Assembly (NCBI RefSeq): GCF_016863555.1
Contig: NZ_BOPC01000065.1
Location: 1 to 50,220, forward strand
Reading direction: 5' to 3'
Origin: Micromonospora qiuiae
Lineage (GTDB): Bacteria > Actinomycetota > Actinomycetes > Mycobacteriales > Micromonosporaceae
Length of the DNA stretch: 50,220 bases
Of the stretch, positions 16,508 to 24,639 are shown in pieces (position 1 is the first letter of the stretch; each line of letters begins with the position of its first letter). The notes below the pieces were generated by a model. That model had not been told where the DNA came from and did not search any database. It was given only the letters and a program-made list of their open reading frames with translations. The translations under genes and the position numbers were made by a program.

Positions 16508-17776
16508 CTACGTCACCGTGTACTCGGGGCTGACCAGGCCCAGGGTCAACAGCATGCGGGGATTGTCCACCTTCCGCAGGACCGCGTACGTCCGGTTGGT
16601 CCACCGATCCACGCAAAGGATGGCCGCCACGTTTTCCGGGGTGAGGCGGCCGGGTTCAAGCTGACTCGCCAGTTTGCCGGCCAGGCTGAGCTTCAGCCGC
16701 GCCGCAGCTGACGTGAGCCAGGCGGCTCCGGCCGGCCAGCCACCGACGCTCGGAGGCGCGAAGGGGCGCTGCCCCAGCCCGCCCAGCCCGTCGCAGAGTT
16801 GGGTCAGCGTGTCACGGGGAATGTTCGCCGGGCGAACGCCCAACTGGCGCATCGCACCGACCATCCACTCGATCGGCTGTTTGACCAACGTGCCGGCGGT
16901 GGCCTGGAAGGCGTCATCGGCGAAGAGCGCCCGCAGCATCGCCATCGGAGCGGGAAACGCCGCGACCATTCGATCCCGGGTCGCCGGCGGAATCGGCTCG
17001 GTGGACGAGGCGTAGCGGAACCAGAGCCGCCCGGCGATGAACTCGGCGCAGGCGGGCTGGCGGAGCAACAGATCGACCAGGCTCCGGGCGGTGAACTCGG
17101 CCTGTGCACCGAGGACCGTCTTGCTTCCGGTGTCGCGCGCGCTCGGGTCGAGAACAACACGCTCCGCCTTCAGGTCGAGCCGCCAACCGGTCAATGCCCG
17201 CCCAGCCTCCTTGACGTCAGTCTCGGTGTAATGCCCGTGACCAAGCATGAAGAGCTCGCAGAGCTCCCGAGCGAGGTTCTCGTTGGGAGCCTTTCGGGTG
17301 TTGAACTGCCCGTCGAGCCAGTGCACGAGTGCCGGGTCCACCACCATGCGACGGGCCATATCGGCGAAGTTCGGGGCAGAGCGAAGGGTGCGGTGCTGGG
17401 CCAGCATCAGCTGAGGGCTCTTGACCTTACGAATGGACGTAGCCCAATGCCCGTGCCAGAAGAAAATCAGCTTTTCCAACGCCTGGTGGTCGGCGACGGT
17501 CATCCGGTCCAGCCACCACCGCGTCAGTTGCTCGGCCTGCTCCTCTCGGGCCTTGTCAGCGGCAGCTCGTTGCTCAGTGCTCGGGTTCGGATTGGCCGCG
17601 TAGGCATCGGGCCCGAGTTGTGGGAGGGGAGCGCTGGTGGCACCGATGTCAGGCCCCGCCGGCGCGGTCACCGTCATGAGCGTGGCGGCGTAGCCGATCT
17701 TTGTCGCTGCCGCCAGCTCCGCCGCGGTCGGACCGAAGCCAGCGCGGCGGAGCAGCAGCGCGACGTCCCCGGTCAT
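16508..17776 (-). CDS. DUF1800 family protein
   Basis: This 422-residue protein begins with the DUF1800 hallmark LLLRRAGFGPTAAEL and has FFWHGHWATSIRKV, ENLARELCELFMLGHGHYTE and DVKEAGRALTGWRLD, all recognisable family motifs. There is no clear signal peptide, unlike its partner. Its stop is immediately followed by the DUF1501 start, so the two are translated together. The function is unknown. Partnership with a Tat-exported DUF1501 protein suggests the two leave the cell as a complex. Confidence 0.87.
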   Translation of the reverse strand: MTGDVALLLRRAGFGPTAAELAAATKIGYAATLMTVTAPAGPDIGATSAPLPQLGPDAYAANPNPSTEQRAAADKAREEQAEQLTRWWLDRMTVADHQALEKLIFFWHGHWATSIRKVKSPQLMLAQHRTLRSAPNFADMARRMVVDPALVHWLDGQFNTRKAPNENLARELCELFMLGHGHYTETDVKEAGRALTGWRLDLKAERVVLDPSARDTGSKTVLGAQAEFTARSLVDLLLRQPACAEFIAGRLWFRYASSTEPIPPATRDRMVAAFPAPMAMLRALFADDAFQATAGTLVKQPIEWMVGAMRQLGVRPANIPRDTLTQLCDGLGGLGQRPFAPPSVGGWPAGAAWLTSAAARLKLSLAGKLASQLEPGRLTPENVAAILCVDRWTNRTYAVLRKVDNPRMLLTLGLVSPEYTVT

Positions 17777-17844
17777 ACGCCAACCATAGGCGACGTGAAC
17801 GCGGTGACCGCCGCCGTCCTGTATGGATCCTGCGCGCCTTGCAC

Positions 17845-17874
17845 ACGCCGAGGTTGGCCGACGAGCCTCGGCGT
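17845..17874 (-). terminator. Hairpin downstream of the AftA-like gene
   Basis: A perfect 9-bp stem (ACGCCGAGG at 17845-17853 with its complement at 17866-17874) has a 12-nt loop. It begins 22 nt past the stop codon at 17896. No T-run follows, so it is a weak or actinobacterial-type terminator. Confidence 0.45.
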
Positions 17875-17895
17875 CTTGTCCGTCCAGCTGGCGGC

Positions 17896-19848
17896 TCAGG
17901 CCCCAACCGGCCGCCGTACAGCCACCAGGTAGCCGTCGATCTCAGTCAACTCGAAGTGCTCTGAAGTGACCAAGCGGCTCGGGATCATGATCGTCCTGGC
18001 CTTCGTACCGAACGGAAAATCGTCGTCGTAGGTGCGATAGACCAAATTGTCCCCGTCCACCCGGAGCACGATGGCGTCGATCCGGTCGTGAGAGTTGTCG
18101 CCGGTCTTCGCGGCGAACTCAACCGGCGACACCGAACCCGCTGTCTCCTCGAGGAACTCCAGCCGGCGGTGGTACTGGGCGGTGGGGTGTGAGTAGTTGG
18201 CGTTCCACTGCACGAATCCGTAGTAGGGCTGGTAGGCGAAGAGGTGGGTTCGGTCCGAGAGGACCACCGGGTGACCGGCTCCCCGATAGGTGGCCTGGAT
18301 CAGGGCGTCCACCCTGGTCGCCGCGGGGAGAGTGGGTTGCTTGTCGGTGTCGTGGAAGGGTGGCAGCGTGCCGTCCGGCAGTGTCTCGTTGTGCGCCGCG
18401 TGAATCCGCGGGTCATCGACCACCCGGTTGACGAATCCGTCGCCAACCAGGAGGGCGAGCAGGCCCGCGCCGACGGCGACGACCGGCCACATCGCGGGCA
18501 CCGAGATCCGGCCGAGGATCCATCGCACACCCCGCACCAGCCCCAGCGCTGCCGCGCTCAGCAGCACCAACGGCACCAGCGCCTTCATCCGGAATGACAT
18601 CAGCGGCACGTCCAGCGCGAGGAAGACGAAGCCCAGGGCGTGCCAGAGGTACAGCGCGACGAGCACGACCAGCAGCGACCGGGACAGCGCCTCCCGGGCG
18701 GTGAGGATGAGGTAACCAAGGCCGAGGAGGCAGAGCGCGCCGACCACGCTTGGCTCGAGCATGGGTAGCGCCAGATCACCGGAGTTCAGCGTGATCCACC
18801 GGTTGTTTAGCGACTCGAAATGTGGTGCCGTGAGAAAGTTCCAGGCCAGCGGCGCCCAGAAGACCGCCGAGCCCAGGGCGGCGATGCCGAGGACGAGCAG
18901 GCCTCGGCCCGCAGCCCGCCGATCCAACTCACCGCGCCGCCACTGCATGGCCAGAAACAGGGGGAAGACCAACACGAAAAGGAAAAAATAGTAGTAATAA
19001 ACGCAGAACAGCACCGCCCCGATCAGTCCCAGCACGATGGGGTGCCGGCGACGCAGGCCCGACCGGGTCAATCCGTGGACGGCTTCCAGCCACCAGGGGA
19101 TCACGGCCAACTGGACCAGCCAGCCATAGCTCTCGTACAGGTCCGGCACGATCAGTGGTATGGCCGAGATGAGCGCGGCGTGCCGCGGTGCCACGAGGCG
19201 CCGCCAGAACAGATAGGACACCGACGGTACGGCGAAGGCGACGGCGATCGCGCCGAACTTGAGGATGTGCCAAGGAGCCACGCCGGTCAGGTATGCGGCC
19301 CTGCCGAGCAGCCAGAAGTACCCCGGGGCGTAGTAGCCCGGCAGGTCGCGGTAGGTGTAGTCGACGAGCTGCCAGGTGTCCGCGAAACGGGTGACCATCG
19401 CGGTGCGGAAGGACTGGTCGCCCTGCACGCCGTAAGCGTCGAACGGAGTGCCGTGCAGCGCGGTGAGCATTGTCAGCCCGGCGAGCCCGGCAAACAGGGC
19501 AGGAAGCAGGTCGCTGTCCCACGTCCGACCGGTCCGCCGAGCCCACCACACCGCGCCAACTGCCAGCGCAGCGACGACCATGGCAGCGGTGTGCAGACCG
19601 TACTCCGTCCGCCCGGACCTCGGGTGCGCGCCGGCTCTGAGCGCGAGAACGTGGATCCCCAACACGACGAGACCCACCAGGCCGGCGAAGAAGAGCGGCC
19701 GGGCCGCCCCGAGCCACTGCCGGATCCCGGACCGGGGATGCACCTCGTGCGGTGTCTTATCGTCGGCTCGTCCCGGCGGTGGCAGTGCGACCCCCGCTTG
19801 GCGTGCGCTCGTCAGCACGGCATCCGATCCCTCGGCAGTGTCCTGCAT
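17896..19848 (-). CDS. AftA-like arabinofuranosyltransferase (GT-C membrane glycosyltransferase)
   Basis: This 650-residue protein has about 11-12 membrane helices followed by a soluble C-terminal domain of about 150 residues. The loop QSFRTAMVTRFADTW and the stretch YTYRDLPGYYAPGYFWLLGR match my memory of galactan 5-O-arabinofuranosyltransferase AftA, where acidic loop residues bind decaprenyl-phosphoarabinose. The family call is by pattern, not alignment. It probably adds a sugar, perhaps arabinofuranose, to a polyprenyl-linked polymer outside the membrane. It is divergent from the first of four cytoplasmic glycosyltransferases. The start at 19848 has GAGGGG just upstream. Confidence 0.72.
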   Translation of the reverse strand: MQDTAEGSDAVLTSARQAGVALPPPGRADDKTPHEVHPRSGIRQWLGAARPLFFAGLVGLVVLGIHVLALRAGAHPRSGRTEYGLHTAAMVVAALAVGAVWWARRTGRTWDSDLLPALFAGLAGLTMLTALHGTPFDAYGVQGDQSFRTAMVTRFADTWQLVDYTYRDLPGYYAPGYFWLLGRAAYLTGVAPWHILKFGAIAVAFAVPSVSYLFWRRLVAPRHAALISAIPLIVPDLYESYGWLVQLAVIPWWLEAVHGLTRSGLRRRHPIVLGLIGAVLFCVYYYYFFLFVLVFPLFLAMQWRRGELDRRAAGRGLLVLGIAALGSAVFWAPLAWNFLTAPHFESLNNRWITLNSGDLALPMLEPSVVGALCLLGLGYLILTAREALSRSLLVVLVALYLWHALGFVFLALDVPLMSFRMKALVPLVLLSAAALGLVRGVRWILGRISVPAMWPVVAVGAGLLALLVGDGFVNRVVDDPRIHAAHNETLPDGTLPPFHDTDKQPTLPAATRVDALIQATYRGAGHPVVLSDRTHLFAYQPYYGFVQWNANYSHPTAQYHRRLEFLEETAGSVSPVEFAAKTGDNSHDRIDAIVLRVDGDNLVYRTYDDDFPFGTKARTIMIPSRLVTSEHFELTEIDGYLVAVRRPVGA

Positions 19849-20011
19849 GTACCCCTCGCCCCCGCCGCTCGGGCAGCAGCGTAGCGGATCCCCCGAGTGC
19901 CAGCGGTCCCGCGCACGGCGCCGACGTGCGCAGTTGCGGACCCCGGTGAGGACGGGAATCCGGTAGCATCACCGGCCGTCGGAATGCCGGTCGTGCGGGG
20001 ATGGGTGGATC

Positions 20012-21094
20012 GTGCTGGTCGGTCGCTCGGTGGCACTCGTGCATGAGTGGTTCGGCGCCACCGGCGGATCGGAGCAGGTCTTCCGACAGATCGCCGACCT
20101 GGTCCCGCACGGCGAGCGTTTCGTGTTATGGAGGGACCGGGACGCCACCGAGCCCGGGCTCCGAGAATCGTGGCTGGCACGAACGCCGTTGCGGCACAGC
20201 AAGGCGGTTGCGCTGCCACTGATGCCGCTGGTCTGGCGGACACTCAGCCGTCAACGCTTCGACGTGGTCATCTCGTCGAGCCACGCCTTCGCGCACACCG
20301 TCAAGCTCGGTCCGCCTGAAACGACCACCCATCTCAGCTACGTACACGCCCCGGCTCGGTACATCTGGAGCCCGGCCTTCGACGGCCGCGGATCAAACCC
20401 GCTGCTGAGGGTGCCCCGGCGTGCGCTACAGAGCATCGACGTTCGCCTCAGCAAACACGTGCACGGGTATGCGGCGAACTCGCGGGAGGTGCAGGCCCGG
20501 ATCCGGCAGTACTGGCAACGCGATGCAGTCGTCATCAACCCGCCGGTGGACGTCGACTGGTTCGCCTCTGCGCCGGCCAGCGATCGGGCACAGGCCCGTG
20601 ACTATCTGCTCGGGGTGGGGCGCTGGATCCCGTACAAGAATTTCGACCTCATCATGGCGATCGCGGAAAAGGCTGGGTTACCCCTCGTGCTCGCGGGTTC
20701 CGGCCCTCAGGAGGCTCAGCTGCGTCGACTCGCGGCGCGGGCTACTGTGCCGATCACCTTCGAGGTTCGGCCCGACCGGGAGCGGCTGCGGCGACTCTAC
20801 TGGGGCGCGCGGGCCCTGCTCTTCCCCGTCCACGAAGACTTCGGCATCATCCCGGTCGAGGCCCAGGCGTGCGGCACGCCAGTGATCGGGCTGCGCCGTG
20901 GCGGCCTCCTGGAAACAGTCATCGACGGCGAGACCGGGTTTCTGGTGGATTCCACGGAGCCGGCGGACCACGCGTGGTTCGTGCAACGGCTCAACGAGCT
21001 GTCCACCCAGCGGATCGCCGCCCATGCCACCGCCTTCTCCCCGATCCGCTTCGCGGCGGAGATGACGGCGTGGATCGACGATGAGTGCCGCTGA
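20012..21094 (+). CDS. Glycosyltransferase family 4 (WbaZ/mannosyltransferase-like)
   Basis: This 360-residue GT-B glycosyltransferase has the N-terminal acceptor-domain motif VHEWFGATGGSEQVF and YVHAPARYIWSP, and the C-terminal donor-domain motif FPVHEDFGIIPVEAQACGTPVIG, which contains the EX7E catalytic/binding glutamates. It resembles mannosyl- or rhamnosyltransferases of O-antigen and capsule loci. The start is a GTG preceded by GGTGGATC; a GTG at 20030 is an alternative. It heads a row of overlapping plus-strand genes ending in the flippase-polymerase fusion. A lone TAGCAT at 19964 may be its -10 box. Confidence 0.88.
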   Translation: MLVGRSVALVHEWFGATGGSEQVFRQIADLVPHGERFVLWRDRDATEPGLRESWLARTPLRHSKAVALPLMPLVWRTLSRQRFDVVISSSHAFAHTVKLGPPETTTHLSYVHAPARYIWSPAFDGRGSNPLLRVPRRALQSIDVRLSKHVHGYAANSREVQARIRQYWQRDAVVINPPVDVDWFASAPASDRAQARDYLLGVGRWIPYKNFDLIMAIAEKAGLPLVLAGSGPQEAQLRRLAARATVPITFEVRPDRERLRRLYWGARALLFPVHEDFGIIPVEAQACGTPVIGLRRGGLLETVIDGETGFLVDSTEPADHAWFVQRLNELSTQRIAAHATAFSPIRFAAEMTAWIDDECR

Positions 21095-22280
21095 TCAGGC
21101 CGACGGTGGCGCACCGCCGATGCGGGTACTGCACGTCAGTCACACCGGGCACGGAGGTGGGGCCGAACTGGCGCTGGCCCGGCTCCTCACCACCGATCCG
21201 CCCTGGACGGCCATGCTCTGCTGCCCACCAGGCGGCGATGCGTTCGGCGGGCTGGCCGGGCGCGGGGTCACCGTTGAACAGCGGCTGCCGAGGCTTCCGG
21301 TCGGTGGCACGCGCAGCCGCAGCCCGATGCTCGCGGCGCGGTACCTGGCGTCGCTGCGCGCTGCGGCCAGCACGCTTCGGCGCAGTCCGCTGTTCGGCGC
21401 GGCCGACCTGGTCCACGCCAACACCGCCGCCGCCGCGATCATCTGCGCTTTTGCCAGCAGGGGACGGCAAGTTCCTCTCGTAGTCCATCTCCGAGACCTG
21501 GTCACGCCCGAGAGCATGGGTCGATTCGGGTACGCAGCCTTCACCCGGCTGGCACTCCCGCGCGTCGACGGAGTGATCGCCAACTCGCGGACAACCCTTG
21601 CCTCAGCCGCCGACCGGCTGCCCACCCGCGTACGGCGGGCGGTACTGCAGAGCCCGAGCGGCCTGCGCCACCGGGTCACCGCGCCGCAGGTACGGTCCGA
21701 GGTCCGGGCGGTCGGCATGCTCGGTCGCCTGCAACGGTGGAAGGGTCAGCACGTCTTCCTGCGCGCCTTCGCCGACGCATTCCGCGGCACCGGCGTCCGG
21801 GCGTACCTGGCCGGTGCGCCGTTGTTCGAAGAGGCCGCGTACGAGCAGGAGCTGCGGGCGCTCGCCGTCGAGTTGGCCATCGCCGACCAGGTCACCTTCC
21901 TCGGGCACATTGACGATGTGCCCGCCTTCATCGACTCGATGGACGTGCTGGTACACGCGTCAGTGCGGCCGGAGCCGCTCGGCCAGACCGTGCTTCAGGC
22001 CATGGCTCGGGCCAAGCCGCTCATCGCGACGGAGGGCGGCGGACCGAGCGAGTGGATCCGCAGCGGATCCAACGGGCTGCTCGTGCAGCCCGACCGGCCG
22101 GAGGATCTCGCCACAGCGCTGCGCAAACTCGCCGGTTCGCCGGAGATGCGGCTGGCACTCGCCGCCGGCGCGGCCGGAACGCCTGGCATTCTCTCCGACG
22201 CCGAATGCACGACCGCCCATGCCGCCTTCTTCCAGGAATTCTCGTCGGCAGCCGGCTCGACCGAGAAGGGCAGGCGGTAG
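21081..22280 (+). CDS. Glycosyltransferase family 4
   Basis: This 399-residue GT-B enzyme has the nucleotide-sugar grasp motif VSHTGHGGGAELALARLL at the N-terminus. The C-terminal domain has GMLGRLQRWKGQHVFLRAF, TFLGHIDDVPAFI and PEPLGQTVLQAMARAKPLIAT, the EX7E-type region. The gene overlaps the previous one by 14 bp. The role is addition of one sugar to the polyprenyl-linked repeat unit on the cytoplasmic side. Neither the donor nor the linkage can be read from the sequence. Confidence 0.88.
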   Translation: MSAADQADGGAPPMRVLHVSHTGHGGGAELALARLLTTDPPWTAMLCCPPGGDAFGGLAGRGVTVEQRLPRLPVGGTRSRSPMLAARYLASLRAAASTLRRSPLFGAADLVHANTAAAAIICAFASRGRQVPLVVHLRDLVTPESMGRFGYAAFTRLALPRVDGVIANSRTTLASAADRLPTRVRRAVLQSPSGLRHRVTAPQVRSEVRAVGMLGRLQRWKGQHVFLRAFADAFRGTGVRAYLAGAPLFEEAAYEQELRALAVELAIADQVTFLGHIDDVPAFIDSMDVLVHASVRPEPLGQTVLQAMARAKPLIATEGGGPSEWIRSGSNGLLVQPDRPEDLATALRKLAGSPEMRLALAAGAAGTPGILSDAECTTAHAAFFQEFSSAAGSTEKGRR

Positions 22281-22282
22281 GC

Positions 22283-23452
22283 ATGAGTCCTCCCGGCCAT
22301 CCGCTACGCGTGGCGTACGTCCTCCTACGCGAACCGAGCTACAGCGAAACCTTCATCACCTCCGAGATCGACGCCGTCCGGTCGGCCGGTGCCGACGTCG
22401 AGGTCTTCGTGGCCAGCGACGGCGACCGGTTGGCCGAGCTTCGCCAGGTTGTCCGCACGGCGTTGGGGCACCCGCTGCGCACGCTGGCGGACGTGCGCGC
22501 GCTGGGGATGTCGTACCTGCCGCGGGCTGTCCTCGCGGCCGCCCACGCGGCCCGGCTGGCCGGCCCGATCGCGGCTTTCGGTCCGGACGTGGTGCACACG
22601 CACTTCGTCAACCTGCCGACCGCGATCGCCACGCTGGTCGGCCGGCGTAGCGGGATCCCGGTAACCGCGATGGCGCACGCAGCGGATTTCCTACTCGACC
22701 GCAACGGGGGTGCGCTGGATCGCCGGCTGCGGCTGCTCAGCCACCTCTTTGTCATCTCGAAGGCCGCCGCTGGGCAGTTGACCGAACGGGGCGTGTCCCT
22801 GTCGGCGATTCCCCACGGAGTGGTTCGGGCCGCGTTCGACGGCGAGATGGTGGAACCGCAGCCGCGACCGCCCGACGGGGTCACCCGTCTGGTCACGGTG
22901 GCGCGACTGGTCGAGAAGAAGGGCGTGGACACTGCGCTCGACGCGGTCGCCCGACTCATCCAGATCGGCGTATCGGTACGTTACGACGTGTACGGCGACG
23001 GGCCGCTCCGGGCGACACTGGAGGAACGGACCAGGGCATTGCGTCTGACCGACGTGGTCACCTTCCACGGCTCCGTGAGCCACCGGGCCGCCACGGCAGG
23101 GCTGGTCGGCGCAGACGCCGCGGTGCTGCCCTGCCGTCGCGCCGCCGACGGCGACCTCGACGGCATTCCCGTCTTCCTGATGGAAGCCGCCAGCAGAGGG
23201 GTGCCTGTCGTGACCACCATGGTGTCCGGCATCCCCGAGCTGATCGGCCCGTTCGGCGGCTGGCAGGTGCCACCGGACGATCCGGACGCACTGGCCGATG
23301 CAGTACATCAGCTGATCCACAGCCCAGGCGAGGGGCAGCGGCGGGCGCACAGGCTCGCCGCCCGGCTGCGCGACGAATTCTCTCCCGCGTTGCAGGCCCG
23401 GCGGCTGCTCGCTGAATGGAGTCGACTCGCCAGGGGTGGGGCATGGACCTGA
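22283..23452 (+). CDS. Glycosyltransferase family 4
   Basis: This 389-residue GT-B enzyme has the N-terminal REPSYSETFITSEIDAVR and FGPDVVHTHFVNLPTAIA, and the C-terminal RLVEKKGVDTALDAV, YGDGPLRATLE and GIPVFLMEAASRGVPVVTT. The last resembles colanic-acid and exopolysaccharide glycosyltransferases (AmsK/WcaL-like). The ATG at 22283 lies 2 nt after the preceding stop, in an ATG context with AGGC before it. It is part of the same transcription unit. Confidence 0.87.
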   Translation: MSPPGHPLRVAYVLLREPSYSETFITSEIDAVRSAGADVEVFVASDGDRLAELRQVVRTALGHPLRTLADVRALGMSYLPRAVLAAAHAARLAGPIAAFGPDVVHTHFVNLPTAIATLVGRRSGIPVTAMAHAADFLLDRNGGALDRRLRLLSHLFVISKAAAGQLTERGVSLSAIPHGVVRAAFDGEMVEPQPRPPDGVTRLVTVARLVEKKGVDTALDAVARLIQIGVSVRYDVYGDGPLRATLEERTRALRLTDVVTFHGSVSHRAATAGLVGADAAVLPCRRAADGDLDGIPVFLMEAASRGVPVVTTMVSGIPELIGPFGGWQVPPDDPDALADAVHQLIHSPGEGQRRAHRLAARLRDEFSPALQARRLLAEWSRLARGGAWT

Positions 23453-24639
23453 CAGTCGTCGTCACGTTCTTTCCACTCCCGCAGGATCGCGGGGACCCGA
23501 TCCGCGTTCTGATGATGTTGCGTGCGTTGGCCCGGGTGCGCCCGTACACGCTGCTCGTGGTCCGCCGCTCGGAGACCACCGACGCCCAGGTGGCAGAGCT
23601 GCGCGCCCTACTTCCCGGTGTCACCGTGCGCGACTTCGCCGCGACGCCCTACCGGCTCAACCGGCTGGGCCCGCTGGGTCGTTACCAGGAATCGCTGCTC
23701 GACGGCATGCCGCCGTGGGTACGGACCCGGTACAGCCAGGAACTGCACGACGCGCTGCGCGCCCGGACGGGAGCGGGGCTGGCCATCGGCGAGGCGGCCG
23801 GGGCGTACATCCGGGACGTCCCGCTTCGATGGCACTGGGACAAAGCCAACGTGCTGGTCGCGAGCAGCCGACAGGACGTCGACGAGGCGCATGGCGTGGC
23901 GCACCGGCTTCGGGCCCAGTACCTCGCCAGAATTTCCGCAAGGTTCGAGGAGCGGGCACTGGCGAATTGCGCAACCGTCTCGGTGACCAGTGCCGAGGAG
24001 GCGACCCGCCTGGCCCGGGCGTACGGCCGCACTGCCGACTTCACCCTGCCCAGCTGTGTACCGCTGCCGGAGGGACACACACCCCGACCGCTCGCGCGCC
24101 GGCTGATCTGGCTCGGCAGCTTCTCCTACCGGTCCAACCTGCTCGGCCTGCACCGGTTCCTCGCGGAAGCCTGGCCGAAGCTGCACCGGGCCGGCTACGT
24201 CCTCGAACTCGTCGGATCAGGTCTCACGGTGCCGATCCGCAACGGGCTCGCCGGATACGACGGTCTGGCGGTGACCGGCTGGGCGCCGGATCTGCGTCCC
24301 GTCCTCGCCCGGGCCCGGGCCGCAGTGGTGCCCCTGTGGAGCGGCGCGGGGGTCAAGTTGAAGACCATGACACTGCTCGCGCACTCGGTTCCGGTGTTCA
24401 GCACACCGGTGGGCCTGGAGGGAGTCCCGCCGACGGAAGGAGCCTGCTCGGCCGACACCCCGGCGGGCCTCGCCGCAGCGATCCTGGCTGCCACACCGGA
24501 TCAGCTCGATCGCATGGCAACGGAGGCGCTGCGCCTGGTCCGTGAGCGCTTCTCCGAAACGCATTTCGCTGACCGGCTGGTGGGCTCACTCGGCCGGCAC
24601 GCGCTGTTGGGCGAGGCCGCACCACGAGAGGAACCGTGA
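23443..24639 (+). CDS. Glycosyltransferase family 4-like protein
   Basis: This 398-residue protein begins MDLTVVVTFFPLPQDRGDPIR, typical of GTs that follow this pattern in sugar-polymer loci. The C-terminal half has LIWLGSFSYRSNLLGLHRFL, ITGWAPD-type turns and PLWSGAGVKLKTMTLLAHSVPVF, which is the donor-sugar region. I chose the ATG at 23443 (GGGGTGGGG upstream) over one at 23416 because the conserved N-terminus starts there. It overlaps both neighbours by a few bases. The sugar is unknown. Confidence 0.83.
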   Translation: MDLTVVVTFFPLPQDRGDPIRVLMMLRALARVRPYTLLVVRRSETTDAQVAELRALLPGVTVRDFAATPYRLNRLGPLGRYQESLLDGMPPWVRTRYSQELHDALRARTGAGLAIGEAAGAYIRDVPLRWHWDKANVLVASSRQDVDEAHGVAHRLRAQYLARISARFEERALANCATVSVTSAEEATRLARAYGRTADFTLPSCVPLPEGHTPRPLARRLIWLGSFSYRSNLLGLHRFLAEAWPKLHRAGYVLELVGSGLTVPIRNGLAGYDGLAVTGWAPDLRPVLARARAAVVPLWSGAGVKLKTMTLLAHSVPVFSTPVGLEGVPPTEGACSADTPAGLAAAILAATPDQLDRMATEALRLVRERFSETHFADRLVGSLGRHALLGEAAPREEP

